This document shows, piece by piece, positions 58,779 to 64,000 of a DNA stretch of 64,000 nt. A program made the translations under genes and the position numbers. The stretch's first letter is position 1. Each line of letters opens with the position of its first letter. The stretch is from Synechococcus sp. KORDI-100 (lineage in GTDB: Bacteria; Cyanobacteriota; Cyanobacteriia; PCC-6307; Cyanobiaceae), in NCBI RefSeq assembly GCF_000737535.1, contig NZ_CP006269.1:186001-250000 (forward strand), written 5' to 3'. Below the pieces are notes generated by a model. That model was not told the DNA's origin. It saw nothing but the letters and a program-made list of their open reading frames with translations, and ran no database searches.

Positions 58779-60220
58779 AAATTCTCATAGTTGACACCTT
58801 TTATGGTCCTTATCTTGAGCGGTTGTACGCCAGCGGTGTACTGATCCAACAACCTTGGGCTTCTCAACACAAGGCCCATTTTGCTGGTGGATTTGGTACT
58901 GGGGATGCCTATTCCCACGGGTTGGGGCTGCTTGGGGTTGAAGCCATTGAGATCGTGGCCAATTCGATGCCTCTGCAACGGGCCTGGGCTCAGGAGTACC
59001 GGAAAGAGTTGCTTCAACTTCAAGATTCCGGCCAGCAGCTTTTGTCCATCCTCGAAGCTCAGATTCGTTGGTTTAAGCCCACTGTGCTTTATGTTCAAGA
59101 TATTAACTGGCTCCCTGCAGGCTTCCTTCAGCATGTGAAGCCTTTAGTGGACATTGTGGTGGGACAGAACGCCTGTCCTCTTGCAGCCAACCTGGATTTC
59201 AGTCCATACGATCTGCTGCTCACATCCTTGCCTCACTACGTGGGAAAGTTTCGAGCCATGGGGGTGAATGCGGCCTATTTCCCGATAGGTTTTGACGAGC
59301 GGCTATTGGAGCGACATGGCAGGGATGGATCCCGGCTCCACGCACTCACCTTCGTTGGAGGGCTTGGTGGATTTCATAATAATGGCACCCAAGTGTTGGA
59401 GGCCATTGCCCTAAAGCTCCCACTGCAGGTGTGGGGTTATGGCGGTCAGCAGCTCCCTGTCGGTTCAACCCTGAAACATCGGTGGCAGGGCGAAGCTTGG
59501 GCTGAAGACATGTACGGCGTGCTGGCAAATAGCCAGATCACCATCAATCGCCACATTGATATCGCTGAGAGCTATGCCAACAACATGCGTCTGTATGAGG
59601 CAACTGGGATGGGGGCTTGCCTTTTGACTGATGCAAAGCTGAATCTTCCGTGCTTGTTTGAGCCCGACTATGAGGTAGTCACCTACACTTCTCCAGAAGA
59701 AGCCATAAGTAAGCTAAAACAACTAGTATTGAACCCTCAGCTCGCGGCAGACATCGCAGCTCGAGGCCAAGCTCGGACTTTGAAACATCATATTTACACC
59801 AGGAGGATGGAGGAATTATTGGCCTTACTGCAACGGCACCACTGCCAGACGACTGTGTCTTTGACGAAGTTACCGAGCTTTCAGACTCTTCTGGTGGCTT
59901 GTCGCGCTGAGCACGCCGACCGGATTCCAGGTCCTCTCAGACAGGCTCTTTTGCGCGAACACCTCAATCATCGCATGACCTTGGTCAGTGACGCCCCTTT
60001 TCAGATCCCAGCCCTTCAAAAAATGCATCGGTGGTGTGGTTCTACCCTGGCTTTAGATGCAGTTCAAGTGCGGTCTTGTCTTGACGTGATGGATCCAGAC
60101 CAAATCCTGATTGTTGATGACCAGCCAACTGGACTGGTTCCAAGTGACTGGCTTACTCAGCTGAAGCAACAAGCAGAAGACCGTCAAATTTTATGCACCT
60201 ATGTTAGGCCAATAGCATGA
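58775..60220 (+). CDS. CgeB-like / GT1-type glycosyltransferase with C-terminal extension
   Basis: 481 residues from TTG 58775, which overlaps the previous stop. MKILIVDTFYGPYLERLY begins a GT-B N-domain; the C-domain has LTFVGGLGGFHNNGTQVL and NRHIDIAESYANNMRLYEATGMGACLLTD, the Glyco_trans_1_2/CgeB signature, at about 245-285. About 110 further residues (from 365) form a second small domain of unknown kind, with VVACRAEHADRIPGPLRQ. Coupled at both ends. It most likely adds one sugar in the island pathway. Confidence 0.8.
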   Translation: MKILIVDTFYGPYLERLYASGVLIQQPWASQHKAHFAGGFGTGDAYSHGLGLLGVEAIEIVANSMPLQRAWAQEYRKELLQLQDSGQQLLSILEAQIRWFKPTVLYVQDINWLPAGFLQHVKPLVDIVVGQNACPLAANLDFSPYDLLLTSLPHYVGKFRAMGVNAAYFPIGFDERLLERHGRDGSRLHALTFVGGLGGFHNNGTQVLEAIALKLPLQVWGYGGQQLPVGSTLKHRWQGEAWAEDMYGVLANSQITINRHIDIAESYANNMRLYEATGMGACLLTDAKLNLPCLFEPDYEVVTYTSPEEAISKLKQLVLNPQLAADIAARGQARTLKHHIYTRRMEELLALLQRHHCQTTVSLTKLPSFQTLLVACRAEHADRIPGPLRQALLREHLNHRMTLVSDAPFQIPALQKMHRWCGSTLALDAVQVRSCLDVMDPDQILIVDDQPTGLVPSDWLTQLKQQAEDRQILCTYVRPIA

Positions 60221-61098
60221 CTGAAACTCCTTCATTGCTGGGTCTTACTGAAGACCAGTTGCAATATTTCCAGCAGACATTTACGCTGAGTTATCACCTC
60301 AGCTATTTGCAGGTTTGTCAACAGTGTCTTTCATTGAGAGGTCTCGATGTGTTGGAGGTCGGTGGTGCATTGCCTGCTTCATTGGTTATTGATCATCTCC
60401 GTTGCAACAGTTGGACGGCTGTCGAAGCTCCTTCTTATGATCAGGAACTAGGTTCTGCGAATCAGTTCCACCGGAATACACAAGATCAAGCGTATCAACA
60501 GAAATATGTTACAAGCTACCGCCATCTTTACCTCGACATAGAGTCCATACCTGAGGAGCATTACGGGCAATATGACTTAATTTTTTCAATAGCTTGTTTT
60601 GAGCATATTCACAGGTTGCCACAAGCTCTTCAGGTAATGCATCGTTGCTTAAAGCCTGGTGGCAAGCTTTTTACGATGCATTCGCCAATTTGGAGTGCAT
60701 TTGATGGCCATCATCTTCCAATTGCAATTCCATCGCGTTTCGCGGAGCCTAAAAATACTCTTTGCCCAATATTCCAGCCTTGGGAGCATTTATTATTGAG
60801 CAGGATTGAAGCTTATAAAGCTCTCAAGGAAAGATTCGATGGGGAGTTTGCCGATGAAGTTATCTATTACACTTTTAACAGCGATCATATTAATCGTTAT
60901 TTTAGCGAAGATTATCTCTTTACTTTTGAAAATTCACCCTTTGACTGCCGTAAAATTCAATTAACTTTTCCATGCAAGCCGTCTATTGAGCTCCAACGTA
61001 GCCTAGAGCAGGCCAATCCTGGGTATCAGCATTTTACCAACAACGGAATATTCGCTTTGTTGGAAAAGTCTAATAAATTTAAACAAATCCATTTTTGA
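60217..61098 (+). CDS. SAM-dependent methyltransferase
   Basis: 293 residues, coupled to the gene before by a 4-base overlap. Motif I is LDVLEVGGALPASL at about 46-59, YDLIFSIACFEHIHRLPQAL is the motif-II/post-II region, and LKPGGKLFTMHSP the motif-III strand. Size and class suit methylation of a sugar or a glycan chain. The C-terminal 120 residues are specific to this group. A 3-base gap leads to pseB. Confidence 0.85.
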   Translation: MTETPSLLGLTEDQLQYFQQTFTLSYHLSYLQVCQQCLSLRGLDVLEVGGALPASLVIDHLRCNSWTAVEAPSYDQELGSANQFHRNTQDQAYQQKYVTSYRHLYLDIESIPEEHYGQYDLIFSIACFEHIHRLPQALQVMHRCLKPGGKLFTMHSPIWSAFDGHHLPIAIPSRFAEPKNTLCPIFQPWEHLLLSRIEAYKALKERFDGEFADEVIYYTFNSDHINRYFSEDYLFTFENSPFDCRKIQLTFPCKPSIELQRSLEQANPGYQHFTNNGIFALLEKSNKFKQIHF

Positions 61099-61101
61099 TC
61101 A

Positions 61102-62106
61102 ATGAAAAGAATCTTAATTACAGGTGGGACTGGGAGTTTTGGTAAGGCTTTCGTTGAGTACATTCTCAAAAACAAGCCAGATGTATCCCGCCTCGTCGTT
61201 TTTAGTCGTGATGAATTAAAGCAATGGGAGATGCAACAGCTTTTTCCTGTTGACCAATATCCACAGCTACGATTCTTTTTAGGAGATATCCGTGACCAAA
61301 ACAGGCTTAAAAGAGCTCTTGAGCGTATTGATACGGTCGTGCATGCTGCAGCACTAAAGCAGGTCCCAGTTGCGGAATATAATCCAATTGAATTTATAAA
61401 TACCAATGTCCTTGGCTCTGAAAATGTTGTTCAAGCATGCCTAGATACAAGTGTACAAAGAGTTGTGGCTTTGAGCACTGATAAAGCGGCAGCTCCTATC
61501 AATTTATACGGTGCAACAAAATTATGTTCAGATAAGTTGTTTGTTGCTGCTAATAATGTCAAAGGTGAGCGTGATATACGCTTTTCTGTTGTCCGTTATG
61601 GCAATGTCATGGGGTCACGTGGTTCAGTTATTCCCTTTTTTCTGGAAAAAGCCAAAACCGGAATATTGCCTATTACTGACACCAAGATGACTCGTTTCAA
61701 TATTTCGCTAACGCAGGGTGTGGATATGGTGATTTGGGCGCTCGCGAATGCATTGGGTGGAGAATTATTTGTTCCCAAAATTCCAAGTTATCGTATCTCC
61801 GATGTTGCTGATGCGGTCGGGCCTTCCTGCAAAAAACCAATAGTTGGTATTCGCCCTGGCGAGAAAATTCACGAAGAAATGATTACATCATCAGATAGCT
61901 TTTGTACAATTGATCTTGGTCAATATTATGCAATTTTGCCGAGTGATGGCCATACACTTTTGAAATATCAAAATTATGGAATTAAATTCCAAAAGGTTCA
62001 AGAGGGTTTTTCTTACAACTCTGGAAGTAATCCTGATTTTTTAAATGTACAGCAGATTCGTGAAATGATCCGACAGCATGTGAATCCAGGATTTTCGCCT
62101 CTTTAA
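61102..62106 (+). CDS. pseB: UDP-GlcNAc 4,6-dehydratase (inverting)
   Basis: First enzyme of pseudaminic acid synthesis: removes water from UDP-GlcNAc and inverts C5. 334 residues. The NADP motif is ITGGTGSFGKAF at 5-16, and the catalytic segment LSTDKAAAPINLYGATK at about 131-147 has the Asp-Lys and Tyr-x-x-x-Lys of the PseB class. VRYGNVMGSRGSVIPFF is also characteristic. pseC follows 5 bases later, which supports this over a FlaA1-type trimming enzyme. Confidence 0.95.
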   Translation: MKRILITGGTGSFGKAFVEYILKNKPDVSRLVVFSRDELKQWEMQQLFPVDQYPQLRFFLGDIRDQNRLKRALERIDTVVHAAALKQVPVAEYNPIEFINTNVLGSENVVQACLDTSVQRVVALSTDKAAAPINLYGATKLCSDKLFVAANNVKGERDIRFSVVRYGNVMGSRGSVIPFFLEKAKTGILPITDTKMTRFNISLTQGVDMVIWALANALGGELFVPKIPSYRISDVADAVGPSCKKPIVGIRPGEKIHEEMITSSDSFCTIDLGQYYAILPSDGHTLLKYQNYGIKFQKVQEGFSYNSGSNPDFLNVQQIREMIRQHVNPGFSPL

Positions 62107-62111
62107 CCCTT

Positions 62112-63281
62112 ATGGAATCTAAAATCTTGCCTTACGGTCGTCAATCTATATCCATAGAAGATATCGATGCCGTAGTCGATGTTTTGAGAAGTCCCTTTCT
62201 AACCCAAGGGCCAGTTGTGCCAGCTTTTGAGCAGGCTATTTCTACTGAGGTTGGCTCAGAATTTGCTGTTGCCGCCAATAGCGCAACCAGCGCTCTTCAT
62301 ATCGCATGCATCGCTTTGGGTCTTGGTCCTGGTGATTATCTATGGACCTCTCCAATTACATTTGTTGCTTCCGCAAATTGTGGTTGTTATTGTGGTGCAA
62401 AGGTTGATTTTGTTGATATCGATCCGTCCACGGGTTTGATGAACATTCAGGACCTCGAGTTAAAACTCCAGAAAGCTGAAAAACTCGGTCGTCTACCTAA
62501 GGTTGTTATTCCTGTGCATTTAGCAGGTGCTAGCTGTGATATGCGTGCGATAGGTCAACTGGCACGACGCTATCGCTTCGCTGTCATAGAGGATGCAAGT
62601 CACGCAATCGGCGGTAAGTATCAGGGCAGACCAGTCGGATCTTGTGTTCACAGTGACATTTGTGTTTTTAGTTTTCATCCTGTCAAAATTATCACTTCTG
62701 GTGAAGGTGGATTGGCCTCGACGAATGATCCAAAGTTAGCTCAATATATGTACGAGCTAAGAAGTCATGGGATTACAAAAGATTTGAATAGATTTGAACG
62801 CATAGCACCGGGGCCTTGGAGCTATGAGCAACAGCACCTCGGTTTTAACTATCGCATGACCGATATCTCTGCTGCACTTGGTTTAAGTCAGTTAAAGCGC
62901 TTGCATGAAATCTTGGCTGAACGTCATCGCCTTTATCAGCGTTACCTTAAAATACTTGCTGATCTTCCGATTCGCCTGCTACAGATTTCCGAGGAAGTTT
63001 ATTCGAGTCTTCACCTCGCCATAATCCGTCTCGATGATCCCAGTCCAAAACACCATCGACAAGTCTTCGAGGGTTTACGGGGGTGTGGGATCGGTGTCCA
63101 GTTACATTATTCTCCAGTCCATTTGCATCCGTTCTATAGGAGGCTTGGGTTTCAAGAGGGCGATTTTCCAGAAGCTGAGGCCTATGCTCGCAATGCTTTG
63201 AGTCTCCCCCTCTATCCAGGCTTGCAAGAGTCAGATCTGCAGCGTGTCGCTGATAGTCTCAAACTCGTATTACAGGCGTGA
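62112..63281 (+). CDS. pseC: UDP-4-amino-4,6-dideoxy-N-acetyl-beta-L-altrosamine transaminase
   Basis: Second enzyme of pseudaminic acid synthesis, PLP-dependent, of the DegT/DnrJ/EryC1 fold. 389 residues. ILPYGRQSISIEDIDAVVDV is the PseC-type start, SATSALHIACIALGLGPGD the PLP phosphate region, IEDASHAIGGKY the cofactor Asp, and FHPVKIITSGEGG holds the Schiff-base Lys. Its stop overlaps the next start (GTGA). Confidence 0.95.
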   Translation: MESKILPYGRQSISIEDIDAVVDVLRSPFLTQGPVVPAFEQAISTEVGSEFAVAANSATSALHIACIALGLGPGDYLWTSPITFVASANCGCYCGAKVDFVDIDPSTGLMNIQDLELKLQKAEKLGRLPKVVIPVHLAGASCDMRAIGQLARRYRFAVIEDASHAIGGKYQGRPVGSCVHSDICVFSFHPVKIITSGEGGLASTNDPKLAQYMYELRSHGITKDLNRFERIAPGPWSYEQQHLGFNYRMTDISAALGLSQLKRLHEILAERHRLYQRYLKILADLPIRLLQISEEVYSSLHLAIIRLDDPSPKHHRQVFEGLRGCGIGVQLHYSPVHLHPFYRRLGFQEGDFPEAEAYARNALSLPLYPGLQESDLQRVADSLKLVLQA

Positions 63282-64000
63282 CACCTCAGATTTGCCTGGG
63301 AACTGCTCAGTTTGGCCTTGCTTATGGAATTACTAATGCTGGCGGTCAGGTTCTGGAAGCTTCAGTTGGAAACCTTCTGGCTCAGGCGGCTGCTAGTGAA
63401 ATCAGCTGGCTAGATACTGCTCAGGCCTACGGTAATGCAGAGTCAGTGCTTGGACGCCAATTGCCTAAGTCACACTCTTTCCGCCTGATCAGTAAGTTCT
63501 CAGCCCAGCCTCAGCCTGAGTTCTTGCCTCAGGATGTAAAGGCTTGGGAGCAGTCATTCTTTAAGAGCTGTCAGAGCCTTGGTGTTCAGGATCTTGATGC
63601 ATTTCTCTTGCATGAGCCAGCGGATTTGCTCAAGCCAGGCGGTCATCTTCTGGAGGCCTGGATGTTGAGCTTGCGCGAGCGTGGGGTTGTGAAGCGTATT
63701 GGTTTGTCTATCTACTCAGCTGAAGATCTTGATGGCGTCAATCCGTTGCTGCTCGATCTGGTTCAGTTACCGTTGTCGCTTTATGACCAACGCCTCCTTC
63801 AAAATGGTACTTTGGCGCATTTGCGCTCACGTGGTACGGCAATTCATGCTCGTAGCCTTTACTTACAAGGCTTATTACTTACCCCTGCCGCGAAATGGCC
63901 CTTGTGGGTCAGTGCTGAGGCGCGTTTCCATCAACAGTGCCTTGAGGCTCTCGCAGAGCAGCGAGGGTGCCAGTTGATTGACTTGGTCCTGGGTTTTGCT
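63278..64000 (+). CDS. aldo/keto reductase, truncated by the window end
   Basis: Begins at GTG 63278, overlapping the pseC stop, and runs open for 241 codons to the end of the window; the stop is outside. ICLGTAQFGLAYGITN is the opening strand, DTAQAYGNAESVLGRQL holds the catalytic Asp and Tyr, LISKFSAQ the Lys, and AFLLHEPADLL the active-site His region, all of the AKR fold. Such genes often sit among pseudaminic or legionaminic acid genes. The exact substrate is unknown. This confirms that the operon continues to the right. Confidence 0.9.
   Translation, partial: MTPQICLGTAQFGLAYGITNAGGQVLEASVGNLLAQAAASEISWLDTAQAYGNAESVLGRQLPKSHSFRLISKFSAQPQPEFLPQDVKAWEQSFFKSCQSLGVQDLDAFLLHEPADLLKPGGHLLEAWMLSLRERGVVKRIGLSIYSAEDLDGVNPLLLDLVQLPLSLYDQRLLQNGTLAHLRSRGTAIHARSLYLQGLLLTPAAKWPLWVSAEARFHQQCLEALAEQRGCQLIDLVLGFA

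Overview
The window looks like a chromosome segment of a marine unicellular cyanobacterium, most likely a marine Synechococcus. The pointers are photosystem genes (psbZ, a psb34-type small protein, a ycf37-like TPR gene), sulfolipid genes (sqdB, sqdX), a ycf23/DUF561 gene, a cyanobacterial tig-clpP-clpX cluster, dense gene packing with 4-bp overlaps, and a GC-rich core. I cannot name the strain from sequence alone. No rRNA, CRISPR array, insertion sequence or prophage was seen. Two tRNA genes are present, Gly(CCC) and Gly(GCC).

Layout. 0-6 kb: an SDR protein, an HNH nuclease diverging from a SNF2-type helicase, and small cyanobacterial hypotheticals, then tRNA-Gly(CCC). 6-21 kb: core metabolism and envelope genes: a photorespiratory-type aminotransferase, cbiD, guaA, PBP2, sqdX/sqdB, a Psb34-like protein, thiG, a Ycf37-like protein, rplT, rpmI, a SpoIID-like lipoprotein and a family 2 glycosyltransferase. 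21-27 kb: a minus-strand run tig, clpP, clpX, LRAT-like gene, dnaX. 27-35 kb: divergently asd-dapA-RNase J, meeting holA-lysC-(TPR/Pro-Glu-rich protein). Aspartate-pathway genes (asd, dapA, lysC) lie within 7 kb. 35-37.4 kb: a subtilisin-like exoprotease with an RTX-type segment. 37.5-40.8 kb: a low-GC insert with a broken copy of the start of holA at its edge, a methyltransferase, and a large WcbI/TPR/glycosyltransferase fusion. 40.8-50.4 kb: cbiC, tilS, ycf23-like gene, membrane and metalloprotease-like hypotheticals, uvrB, mutS, psbZ, ribH, a GNAT acetyltransferase. 50.5-64 kb: a low-GC cell-surface glycan island around tRNA-Gly(GCC), with at least six glycosyltransferase-like genes, a sulfotransferase-like gene, a methyltransferase, pseB and pseC, and an aldo/keto reductase cut by the window end.

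How the parts work together. The island's last genes form a translationally coupled plus-strand operon (start and stop codons overlap at several junctions). With pseB and pseC present it probably makes and transfers a pseudaminic-acid-type nonulosonate onto a surface glycan or protein; the remaining pse genes would be expected just to the right. The insert at 37.7-40.8 kb carries the same style of surface-glycan genes and is a second, smaller variable locus. Most of the rest is conserved housekeeping sequence.
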